DNA from: Pseudomonas viridiflava
Lineage (GTDB): Bacteria; Pseudomonadota; Gammaproteobacteria; Pseudomonadales; Pseudomonadaceae
Length of the DNA stretch: 64,000 bases
Direction: 5' to 3'
NCBI RefSeq assembly: GCF_900585905.1
Contig: NZ_UTVH01000031.1
Coordinates: 1-64,000 of the forward strand
The notes beneath the pieces are model-generated. The model was not told where the DNA came from and ran no database searches. It was given only the letters and a program-made list of their open reading frames with translations. Shown here in pieces: positions 55,779 to 64,000 of the stretch (positions are counted from its first letter, which is position 1; every line of letters begins with the position of its first letter). The position numbers and the translations under genes were made by a program.

Positions 55779-55868
55779 CGACAGGCTCGGCAAGAAAGGT
55801 GGGGATGAATGACAAGGCGTCATTCCAGCCCCCCGCGCACCGAGACGCAAGGGGCCGGTGAACAACGC

Positions 55869-56114
55869 TTACTTGCGCTTGATCATGCCGTAGATGACCA
55901 GCAGGATGACCGCGCCAACCAGTGCGCCGAGGAAACCTGCACCCTCGCCTGCCTGGTAGATACCCAGAGCCTGACCGCCATAAGTGGCCGCCAGCGAACC
56001 TGCGATACCCAGCAGAATGGTCATGATCCAGCCCATGCTGTCATCGCCCGGCTTGAGGAAGCGCGCGAGCAGGCCGACGATCAGACCGATGAAGATGGTT
56101 CCAATGATACCCAT
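55869..56114 (-). CDS. GlsB/YeaQ/YmgE-family stress membrane protein
   Basis: This 81-residue inner-membrane protein has three hydrophobic helices and the family pattern GLIVGLLARFLKPG, then GIAGSLAATYGGQALG. Relatives are induced by stress and stationary phase. A GAGGG site precedes the ATG at 56114. Function unknown. Confidence 0.88.
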   Translation of the reverse strand: MGIIGTIFIGLIVGLLARFLKPGDDSMGWIMTILLGIAGSLAATYGGQALGIYQAGEGAGFLGALVGAVILLVIYGMIKRK

Positions 56115-56238
56115 GCTGATTTCCCTCGTGAAAAGTGAACGGCCAACGTGTGTGGCTGTTGGCATCACGCTATCAGAGAGGTGCGCAACGGGAATGGTTC
56201 AATGCCTAGACATTCCCGGTTACATTCGACCGGACGCT

Positions 56239-57321
56239 TCAGCGCTTGATCAGCGCTTCGACCCGCTTGACCTGGCGATCAAGGGTTGCGCGATCGACAC
56301 TGCGCACCGTGGCATGGCCCACTTTACGGCCTGCCTTGAACGCCTTGCCGTAGTGATGCAGGTGGCAGTCATCAATGGCCGCAACGTCGGCCACTGCAGG
56401 CACTTCGCCGATGAAATTGAGCATGGCGCTCTCACCGATCTTGGCCGTTGAACCCAGGGGCAGGCCAGCCACTGCACGCAAGTGATTCTCGAACTGGCTG
56501 CACTGCGCGCCTTCGGTGGTCCAGTGCCCGGAGTTGTGGACCCGAGGCGCAATTTCATTGGCCTTGAGGCCACCGTCCACTTCAAAGAACTCGAAGGCCA
56601 GCACGCCGACGTAATCAAGCTGCTTGAGCACGCGACCGGCGTAGTCCTCGGCCATTGCCTGCAACGGATGGTCAGTGCTGGCGATGGAAATACGCAGGAT
56701 GCCGTTGTCGTGGGTGTTGTGCACCAGCGGGTAGAAACGGGTCTCGCCATCGCGGCCGCGCACGGCGATCAGGGACACCTCACCGCTGAACGGCACGAAG
56801 CCTTCAAGCAGGCAGGCGACGCTGCCCAGTTCAGCGAAGGTGCCCGCCACGTCGGCGGCGCTGCGTAGCACTTTCTGGCCCTTGCCGTCGTAGCCCAGGG
56901 TGCGGGTCTTGAGCACGGCAGGCAGGCCAATGGTGGCCACGGCAGCGTCAAGATCGGCCTGCGATTGAATGTCGGCGAACGCAGGCGTGGGAATGCCCAG
57001 GTCCTTGAACATGCTTTTTTCGAACCAGCGATCACGGGCAATGCGCAGAGCGTTGGCACTCGGATAGACCGGCACGAACTGCGAAAGAAACGCCACGGTT
57101 TCAGCGGGCACGCTTTCAAATTCGAAGGTCACCAGATCGACTTCATCGGCCAGCTGACGCAGATGATCCAGATCGCCGTAATCGGCACGCAGATGCTCGC
57201 CCAGTGCCGCTGCACAGGCATCCGGCGCCGGGTCCAGAAAGGCGAAGTTCATCCCCAGCGGCGTTCCCGCCAGAGCCAGCATGCGGCCTAGCTGGCCACC
57301 ACCTATTACACCGATCTTCAT
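56239..57321 (-). CDS. purK: N5-carboxyaminoimidazole ribonucleotide synthase
   Basis: This 360-residue ATP-grasp enzyme uses ATP and bicarbonate to convert AIR to N5-CAIR in purine synthesis. The N-terminal IGVIGGGQLGRMLALAG, the ATP-grasp region with VLKTRTLGYDGKGQ, and FEFFEVDGGLKANEIAPRVH are all present. It is 9 bp downstream of purE and probably cotranscribed with it. Confidence 0.96.
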   Translation of the reverse strand: MKIGVIGGGQLGRMLALAGTPLGMNFAFLDPAPDACAAALGEHLRADYGDLDHLRQLADEVDLVTFEFESVPAETVAFLSQFVPVYPSANALRIARDRWFEKSMFKDLGIPTPAFADIQSQADLDAAVATIGLPAVLKTRTLGYDGKGQKVLRSAADVAGTFAELGSVACLLEGFVPFSGEVSLIAVRGRDGETRFYPLVHNTHDNGILRISIASTDHPLQAMAEDYAGRVLKQLDYVGVLAFEFFEVDGGLKANEIAPRVHNSGHWTTEGAQCSQFENHLRAVAGLPLGSTAKIGESAMLNFIGEVPAVADVAAIDDCHLHHYGKAFKAGRKVGHATVRSVDRATLDRQVKRVEALIKR

Positions 57322-57330
57322 GGATAAACC

Positions 57331-57822
57331 TCAGGCGTCGCGCGGGTCTGGATTGTCCAGGACGCTGTCTGTCTGCTCGGTACGGAATTTCTTCAGCACC
57401 GCGTGGAAGTGTGGATGCTTGGCGCCCAGAATGCTGGCCGACAGCAGCGCGGCGTTGATCGCGCCCGCCTTGCCAATGGCCAGCGTCGCAACGGGGATGC
57501 CTGCCGGCATCTGCACAATGGACAGCAGCGAGTCGACACCCGAGAGCATCGAGGACTGCACCGGCACGCCGAGTACCGGCAGGTGCGTCTTGGCCGCGCA
57601 CATGCCTGGCAGATGCGCTGCACCGCCCGCGCCCGCGATGATGACTTCAATGCCACGGCCTTCGGCCTGCTCGGCATACTGGAACAGCAAATCCGGAGTA
57701 CGGTGCGCCGACACCACTTTGACTTCGTACGGAATGCCTAGCTTTTCCAGCATATCGGCGGTGTGGCTAAGGGTGGACCAATCGGACTTGGAGCCCATGA
57801 TCACGCCAACCAGTGCGCTCAT
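57331..57822 (-). CDS. purE: N5-carboxyaminoimidazole ribonucleotide mutase
   Basis: This 163-residue octameric enzyme converts N5-CAIR to CAIR, the step after PurK. The substrate-binding [10 protein letters not shown], the SAHRTPD motif and [11 protein letters not shown] are intact. The ATG at 57822 gives the standard length. A terminator-like hairpin lies 45 bp upstream in the transcribed leader (57867-57897). Confidence 0.97.
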   Translation of the reverse strand: MSALVGVIMGSKSDWSTLSHTADMLEKLGIPYEVKVVSAHRTPDLLFQYAEQAEGRGIEVIIAGAGGAAHLPGMCAAKTHLPVLGVPVQSSMLSGVDSLLSIVQMPAGIPVATLAIGKAGAINAALLSASILGAKHPHFHAVLKKFRTEQTDSVLDNPDPRDA

Positions 57823-57859
57823 CGTCGTGCCTCTCATCGGGCGCCCGCAGGCGCTGCAG

Positions 57860-57944
57860 AAAACAACAAGCCACGCGGGAACGACCGGCGTGGCTTGCTG
57901 TACGAAAAATGACCGCTCGAGTCGGCCAAAGGCCGCGCAGTATA
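57860..57944 (-). promoter_or_regulatory. purE promoter and terminator-like leader hairpin
   Basis: On the minus strand a -10 box TATACT (57939-57944) is followed about 40 bp later by a perfect 10-bp stem, CAAGCCACGC (57888-57897 read in minus) with GCGTGGCTTG (57867-57876), an 11-nt loop and a TTGTTTT run (57866-57860). This hairpin looks like an intrinsic terminator inside the purE leader and could attenuate purEK. The rest of the gap (57945-58217) shows nothing I recognise. Confidence 0.55.
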
Positions 57945-58217
57945 GCGCAAACTTCCCGATTTGAAGCACCTGCCATGACCTTCTGTCAGCAGCCACTCCG
58001 AGGCAGGTAAGGGTCGGGTTTACCGCCGCTAAGAGCGGCCGGTATCAGCGACCCAACTCCGTCAGCGCCGACTGATGCGTCTTACATCCCGCAACAACCA
58101 GCTCCCACCGCCGGTGTCGCCATAGGACACTGCCATGCCTCACAACTTTTTGTTTAACTGGCCGCGCAACAGTGAAGTTGCAACTTAATTTCTCCACTCA
58201 AGGATGAGAACGTCTCA

Positions 58218-58835
58218 ATGAACAAAACATTTAAAACCTGGCTGGCACTGGCTGTCTTTTTCTACCTGCCCTTCGCCAGCGCGGCCGGCCCCAATCTGGG
58301 ACTCTTTCTGATCATGCACGATCAACTTAGCCAGTACGAACGTGCCGAACTGGCAGAACACTACCTGGACCCTTTGCTCGCCGAACTTGAGCAGATAACC
58401 GGCCGCAGAACAGTGGTCACCTTTATCAACGATGAACCCGGCCTTACCGACTTCGCTTATCGCGCGGAAGACTTGGGCAAGCCGTTATATCGGCTATACA
58501 ACGAGAGTACCCGGTATGCCGACGCAAAAAATCTGCCGCGTCCGTCCGAGCGGCATAAATACGTGCTGGTGACCTCCAATAAAGTCAACATTTCCGTACA
58601 CGGCGTCGCGTCATCCAACCTTAACGTCGCCATGGCGTCTCTTAAAGATAACAACACCCTGCAACACGAGATCGGCCACCTGTATGGTGCTACCCATGAG
58701 GCTGCAACCGGCTTTCCATGCCAGACAATCATGTGGCCAAGCACCACCACCTCGATCATCCCTTGCCGCTACTTCAGCGATGCCAACAAGGGACTGATTC
58801 AACAGTACGTCGACACCATACCTGGCATCAACTGA
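58218..58835 (+). CDS. secreted metzincin-like metalloprotease
   Basis: This 205-residue protein has a signal peptide (about 1-23, ending ASAA) and a metzincin zinc site HEIGHLYGATH at residues 150-160 with a candidate Met-turn at Met172 (TIMWP). Two cysteines (168 and 183) may form a disulfide. It is far smaller than most metzincin toxins and has no propeptide I can see. The paralogue at 59077 shares its layout. Host or cell-wall protein targets are possible; no partner gene is visible. G+C is slightly lower than in neighbours. Confidence 0.75.
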   Translation: MNKTFKTWLALAVFFYLPFASAAGPNLGLFLIMHDQLSQYERAELAEHYLDPLLAELEQITGRRTVVTFINDEPGLTDFAYRAEDLGKPLYRLYNESTRYADAKNLPRPSERHKYVLVTSNKVNISVHGVASSNLNVAMASLKDNNTLQHEIGHLYGATHEAATGFPCQTIMWPSTTTSIIPCRYFSDANKGLIQQYVDTIPGIN

Positions 58836-59076
58836 TGCAATCGGCCTGGCGTGAGTCATCACGCCAGGCCGCGCAGGCGCAGGGGTCATGCCCACAGCGC
58901 AGATCGGGCAAGTCCTACAGCAGCTGTCAGCTGCACCCACAGTTTGAAGCAATTATATATTCCTCGGCGTATCACATTTGATCGTCCAATTGAAGCAACC
59001 TGCATGAAGCAGGTCACGTTACTGAGTACTTTCGCGCCCATTGGCGCCCCGCATATCGGGCAAAGGACTGATAGAT

Positions 59077-59718
59077 ATGAAAACACTTGCACTCAATATG
59101 TTTACCGGCTTGTTCATGCTGACGCTGATGATCATGCAGCCAGTTGCCGCTGACCCGCCAGCCTCGAAACGACCGCTGTTCTTCTATGTCTTCATACATG
59201 ACGATATTGCGACTGAAGATCGCGGCGACCTGCACAAGACCTACTTCCAGTGGCTGCGCAAAGACCTGGAAAGCTTTACCGGGCGCCGGGTACAGCTGCA
59301 GTTCATCGAGCACTCGGCACCGTGGACCAACTTTTCCTATAAAGGCGAAGATCTGGATAAAACGCTGGCGCAATGGACAGAACTGGCCAGCCAGTACCGG
59401 GATGAACACAATCAACCTGTCAACGCGTTGGGCAAGTATCTGCTGCTCACCCAAAGCAAGCTCAACAGTTCCGCGGCAAGCGCTACTTCGATCGACCACT
59501 ATGCCGGGATTGCCTCCACGACGTTCTACACGGCAGCCGCCCATGTAACGGGTCATATGCTGGGCGGCACCCACGAAGCGGCAGAGGTTCTCTACAAAGG
59601 CGGCTGGTGGTGTGAAACCAATCTTGTTGCACTGCGCAATCCGTTACGCGCCAACTGCTACGTTTACAGCGACAAGAACAAGGAGCAAATTGCCGCGCAA
59701 CTGAACCAATGGCCATGA
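59077..59718 (+). CDS. secreted metzincin-like protein lacking the catalytic glutamate
   Basis: This 213-residue protein has a signal peptide (about 1-25, ending VAA) and aligns along its length with the protein encoded at 58218 (LDKDLESFTGRR-type block, LLLTQSKLN block, C-terminal YSDKNKEQI). At the zinc site it reads HVTGHMLGGTH (156-166): the three histidines are kept but the catalytic glutamate is valine (157), and the Met-turn methionine is replaced (TNLVAL). It is probably inactive as a protease but could still bind zinc or substrate. The ATG at 59077 follows AAAGGA. Confidence 0.72.
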   Translation: MKTLALNMFTGLFMLTLMIMQPVAADPPASKRPLFFYVFIHDDIATEDRGDLHKTYFQWLRKDLESFTGRRVQLQFIEHSAPWTNFSYKGEDLDKTLAQWTELASQYRDEHNQPVNALGKYLLLTQSKLNSSAASATSIDHYAGIASTTFYTAAAHVTGHMLGGTHEAAEVLYKGGWWCETNLVALRNPLRANCYVYSDKNKEQIAAQLNQWP

Positions 59719-59754
59719 ATTGAAACAGGCCGCTCGCCCTGGCATAGCAAGCGG

Positions 59755-60666
59755 TCACCCCTGCTCGTGAGCGGCCCCGGTCTCCAGCCTGCGCCACAGC
59801 AGGCGCACATTGGCCTTGCGCATCAGTGCGCAGCGATACAGACGTATTTCCAGTGGCACATGCCACTGAGGGCCGCCGCAGATCACCAGTTCGCCTCGCG
59901 CCAGCTCGGCACGCGCGCTGAGCCTGGGCACCCAGGCGATACCCAGGCCCTCAAGGGCCATGCTTTTCAGACTGTCAGCCATGGCCGTTTCATAAATCGT
60001 GGTGAAGCGCAGGTTCCGCTGACGCAGCAGCAGGTTAACGGAACGACCGAGAAAGGCCCCCGCGCTGTACGCCAGCAGCGGCACGCTGGCCTCCCCTTCC
60101 AGATCGAACAACGGCTGACCTTGCTCATCAGCGGCGCAGACCGGCAGCATTTCGGTGTGGGCCAGATGCAGCGACGGGAAAATCTCCGGGTCCATCTGCA
60201 ACGCGGCGTCAGGGTCATAGAACGCCAGCATCAGGTCACAGCCACCTTCGCGCAGGGCATGCACGGCGTCACCGACGTTGGTCGCCACCAACCGAGTAGC
60301 GATGTTCAGGCCTTCGTTGCGCAATTGCGCGATCCAGCGAGGAAAGAAGCCCAGCGCCAGGGAGTGTGCGGCGGCGACCTGCATGACTTCGCCCTGCCCA
60401 CCTTCCAGATGATGCAGGTGGCGAAGCACCTCGCCCAATTGATCGACCACCGTGCGCGCGGTGACAAGAAACAACTGGCCAGCGGCCGTGAGCTCGATGG
60501 GCGTGCGCGAACGGTTGACCAGCGTCAGTCCCAGCGCCGCTTCCAGGCTACGAATACGCCGACTGAATGCCGGCTGGGTGACGAAACGCCGCTCCGCCGC
60601 CTGGGAAAAACTGCGCGTGGAGGCCAGGGCGCTGAAGTCTTCCAGCCATTTGCTTTCAAGATTCAT
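59755..60666 (-). CDS. LysR-type transcriptional regulator
   Basis: This 303-residue regulator has a LysR winged helix-turn-helix (about 1-65: WLEDFSALASTRSFSQAAER, VTQPAFSRRIRSLE) and an effector domain. It is divergent from aspA with about 300 bp between, so it may control aspA or aspartate/fumarate use, though the REP doublet in between weakens the link. The ATG at 60666 is chosen; the extension to 60729 has no similarity. Confidence 0.85.
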   Translation of the reverse strand: MNLESKWLEDFSALASTRSFSQAAERRFVTQPAFSRRIRSLEAALGLTLVNRSRTPIELTAAGQLFLVTARTVVDQLGEVLRHLHHLEGGQGEVMQVAAAHSLALGFFPRWIAQLRNEGLNIATRLVATNVGDAVHALREGGCDLMLAFYDPDAALQMDPEIFPSLHLAHTEMLPVCAADEQGQPLFDLEGEASVPLLAYSAGAFLGRSVNLLLRQRNLRFTTIYETAMADSLKSMALEGLGIAWVPRLSARAELARGELVICGGPQWHVPLEIRLYRCALMRKANVRLLWRRLETGAAHEQG

Positions 60667-60744
60667 GTTGTCCTCTGACGCGTGGGATTCTGTGTCTGGC
60701 CGCCAGACCAAGACGCGGGACCGGCTCACGTGGAACTGGCCGAC

Positions 60745-60834
60745 GTGGGACCGGCTTTAGCCGGGAGGTCAGTCGCCTAGCCGACACATTGCCAGTGGCT
60801 GTTGCGGCCTCTTCCCGGCTGCAGCCGGCCCCAC
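60745..60834. repeat. REP doublet 2
   Basis: A 23-bp REP unit (60745-60767, GTGGGACCGGCTTTAGCC start) and an inverted near-copy (60811-60834) lie 43 bp apart between a LysR gene and aspA. A partial unit (GGGACCGGCTCACGTGG) precedes them at about 60718. They belong to the same family as 55123-55212. Confidence 0.9.
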
Positions 60835-60971
60835 GTCAATATTAAGATCACATTGCATTATGCCGTTTCGGCATGGGCCAGTATGTAACAGCATTGGTCA
60901 AAGATCACCTCAAAGACCAGTATCACCGGCGTTGCGGCCCTGCCCGTGCTTCTCTTGAGACCTTCTCTATC

Positions 60972-62396
<1,425 letters not shown>

Positions 62397-62466
62397 TCAG
62401 GTGATCGACAGCAAACCAGCAACACGCTCACCAGGTTGAGGGTCTAGACACCCCTCATCCTTTTGG

Positions 62467-62502
62467 GGGTCCAGAGATGATTCTCTCGGACCCTTTTTTT
62501 TA
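62467..62502 (+). terminator. intrinsic terminator after aspA
   Basis: GGGTCC (62467-62472) pairs with GGACCC (62488-62493), extended by AGAGA/TCTCT with one mismatch, and is followed by a run of nine T (62494-62502). It lies 70 bp after the aspA stop. Confidence 0.9.
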
Positions 62503-62644
62503 CCTGCAAATCTTCACCTTCAAAACACCGGCTGCCCTCAACCACAAGGATGAAATCGCTCCGCACAACGGAAAGTCTTGCAGACGCAACACGAGCGCAC
62601 CGGTATAGTGCGCGCCCCTAAAAACAACAGCGAGAGGATTCATC

Positions 62645-64000
62645 ATGCTTGAAGTCATCAACGACTTCCTATCGGGCAAAGTGCTGATCGTACTGATCGT
62701 AGGGCTCGGCGGTTATTTCACGATTCGTTCGCGATTCGTCCAGTTTCGCCACTTTTTCCACATGTTCGCTGTTTTTAAAGACAGTCTGCGCAGCAGCTCA
62801 GGCCAGCTCAGCTCTTTCCAGGCATTGATGCTCAGCCTTGCCGGCCGCGTCGGCGCGGGCAACATTGCTGGCGTCGGTATCGCCGTGACACTGGGTGGCC
62901 CTGGCGCCGTATTCTGGATGTGGGTCACCGCACTGGTGGGCATGTCCAGCAGCTTCATCGAGTGTGCACTTGCTCAGTTGTACAAGCGCAAGGACTCCGA
63001 AGGCCAGTTCCGTGGCGGCCCGGCGTACTACATCCAGCACGGCCTGGGTAAGCGCTGGCTGGGCATGGTCATGGCTGTATTGCTGCTGGTGACCTTCGGC
63101 TTCGCTTTCAACGGCCTGCAATCCCACGCCGTCACCGACTCGCTCAAGGGCGCCTTCGGTATCGACACCATGACCACCGGCGTCTGCCTCGTTGTGCTGC
63201 TGGGTCTGGCGTTCATCGGTGGCATTAAACGCATCGCCGCCATTTCCGACCTGCTGGTGCCGGTCAAGACCGTGATTTACATCGGCGTGACCGTCTACGT
63301 CATCGTGCTGCAGATCGACCACGTACCGGCCATGCTGGCGACCATCGTGCGCAGCGCCTTCGGCCTTGATCCAGTGTTTGGCGGCCTGATCGGCAGCGCC
63401 ATCGTCATGGGCGTCAAACGCGGCGTGTTCGCCAACGAAGCAGGTCTTGGCAGTGCGCCCAACGTCGCGGCGGTCGCTCAGGTCGAGCACCCGGTGGCAC
63501 AAGGTGTGGTTCAGGCCTTCAGCGTGTTCCTCGACACCTTTGTGATCTGCACCTGCACCGCCTTGCTGATTCTACTTTCCGGCATCTACGACATCGGCTA
63601 CAGCGGCAACGGCATCGTCCTGGCGCAGAACTCGCTGGCAGCGGTAGTGGGTGACTGGGGCCGTGTTTTCATCAGCGTTGCCCTGGCACTGTTCGTCTTC
63701 ACCTCGATTCTCTACAACTATTACCTGGGTGAAAACAGCCTGCGCTTCCTGTTCGGCGAGAAGAAAATGGCCATCGTCGGCTACCGCATTCTGGTGCTGG
63801 TGCTGATCCTGTGGGGTGCCGTGGTTGACCTCAACACTGTGTTCGCCTTCGCCGATATCACCATGACCATGCTGGCGTTCGTCAACCTGATCGCCCTGGC
63901 CATGCTGTTCAAGGTCGCCATGCGCATCCTGCGCGACTACGATGCCCAGCGTAAGGCCGGGGTGAAGACGCCGGTGTTCGATTCCAGCCAGTTCCCGGAT
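62645..64000 (+). CDS. sodium:alanine/amino-acid symporter of the AGCS family (cut by window end)
   Basis: The first 452 residues are present and the frame is open at the window edge. They show about ten transmembrane helices and the AGCS patterns AGRVGAGNIAGVGIA, FRGGPAYYIQ and ANEAGLGSAPNVAAVA. Such carriers import alanine, glycine or glutamine with sodium. GAGAGG precedes the ATG at 62645. It follows aspA and its terminator, so it is a separate unit. Confidence 0.93.
   Translation, partial: MLEVINDFLSGKVLIVLIVGLGGYFTIRSRFVQFRHFFHMFAVFKDSLRSSSGQLSSFQALMLSLAGRVGAGNIAGVGIAVTLGGPGAVFWMWVTALVGMSSSFIECALAQLYKRKDSEGQFRGGPAYYIQHGLGKRWLGMVMAVLLLVTFGFAFNGLQSHAVTDSLKGAFGIDTMTTGVCLVVLLGLAFIGGIKRIAAISDLLVPVKTVIYIGVTVYVIVLQIDHVPAMLATIVRSAFGLDPVFGGLIGSAIVMGVKRGVFANEAGLGSAPNVAAVAQVEHPVAQGVVQAFSVFLDTFVICTCTALLILLSGIYDIGYSGNGIVLAQNSLAAVVGDWGRVFISVALALFVFTSILYNYYLGENSLRFLFGEKKMAIVGYRILVLVLILWGAVVDLNTVFAFADITMTMLAFVNLIALAMLFKVAMRILRDYDAQRKAGVKTPVFDSSQFPD

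Noticed and set aside
57860..57944. ZTP (pfl) riboswitch in front of purE
   Set aside because: The conserved ZTP core sequences were not found in this short leader; only the terminator-like hairpin is supported.

Overview
The window is a chromosomal segment of a fluorescent plant-associated Pseudomonas, most likely of the P. syringae group. Support comes from the high G+C coding bias, the gene order hup - rubredoxin reductase - rubredoxin - ubiC - ubiA - phoB - phoR - (CBS protein, M23 peptidase, response regulator) - phoU - pstB - pstA - pstC - pstS, which is typical of pseudomonads, the glutarate genes gcdH/gcdG/gcdR, and pseudomonad REP doublets. No tRNA, CRISPR array or insertion sequence was seen.

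Layout. (a) 1-308 holds two leftward promoters of ribosomal RNA type, so an rRNA operon probably begins just off the left edge. (b) 309-3778 is glutarate/lysine catabolism: gcdG and gcdH leftward and the LysR regulator gcdR divergent. An acetyl-CoA hydrolase/transferase follows at 3981-5474. (c) 5475-9818 is a set of small poorly described genes: a DUF1127 protein inside a cluster of CTGTAC-type repeats, three tandem DUF2388 paralogues running into a DUF4105 protein, and an SCP2-like protein. (d) 10067-11227 is an HPP/CBS membrane protein. (e) 11321-28671 is a type VI secretion locus: kinase, phosphatase, tssM, tssL, tssK, tssJ, tagH, a small lipoprotein, a clpV remnant, tssG, tssF, tssE, tssC, tssB and tssA in one leftward operon, with hcp divergent. 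The ATPase gene clpV (tssH) survives only as 184 bp in which the first 27 codons are joined out of frame to the last 33.

(f) 28914-36462 and 43839-53223 carry the conserved hup/rubredoxin/ubiquinone/phosphate block. Candidate Pho boxes precede phoB, pstC and pstS. Two insertions interrupt the block: a hipBA-like pair whose hipA is frameshifted and truncated (36599-37350), and a 1733-residue protein (38417-43618) that looks like a very large pseudomonad toxin with a deaminase-like C-terminal domain (DSE plus CxxC). (g) 53697-57822 holds a thioesterase, a sugar-phosphate mutarotase, a DUF3299 protein, a GlsB-type membrane protein and purE-purK. (h) 58218-59718 is a tandem pair of secreted metzincin-like proteins, the second having lost its catalytic glutamate. 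(i) 59755-64000 has a LysR regulator, aspA and the start of an AGCS sodium/amino-acid symporter cut by the window edge.

The best leads are the 1733-residue deaminase-tipped protein with no visible immunity gene, the clpV deletion inside an otherwise complete secretion operon, and the active/inactive metzincin pair. All family assignments rest on reading the translated sequence; no database search was possible.
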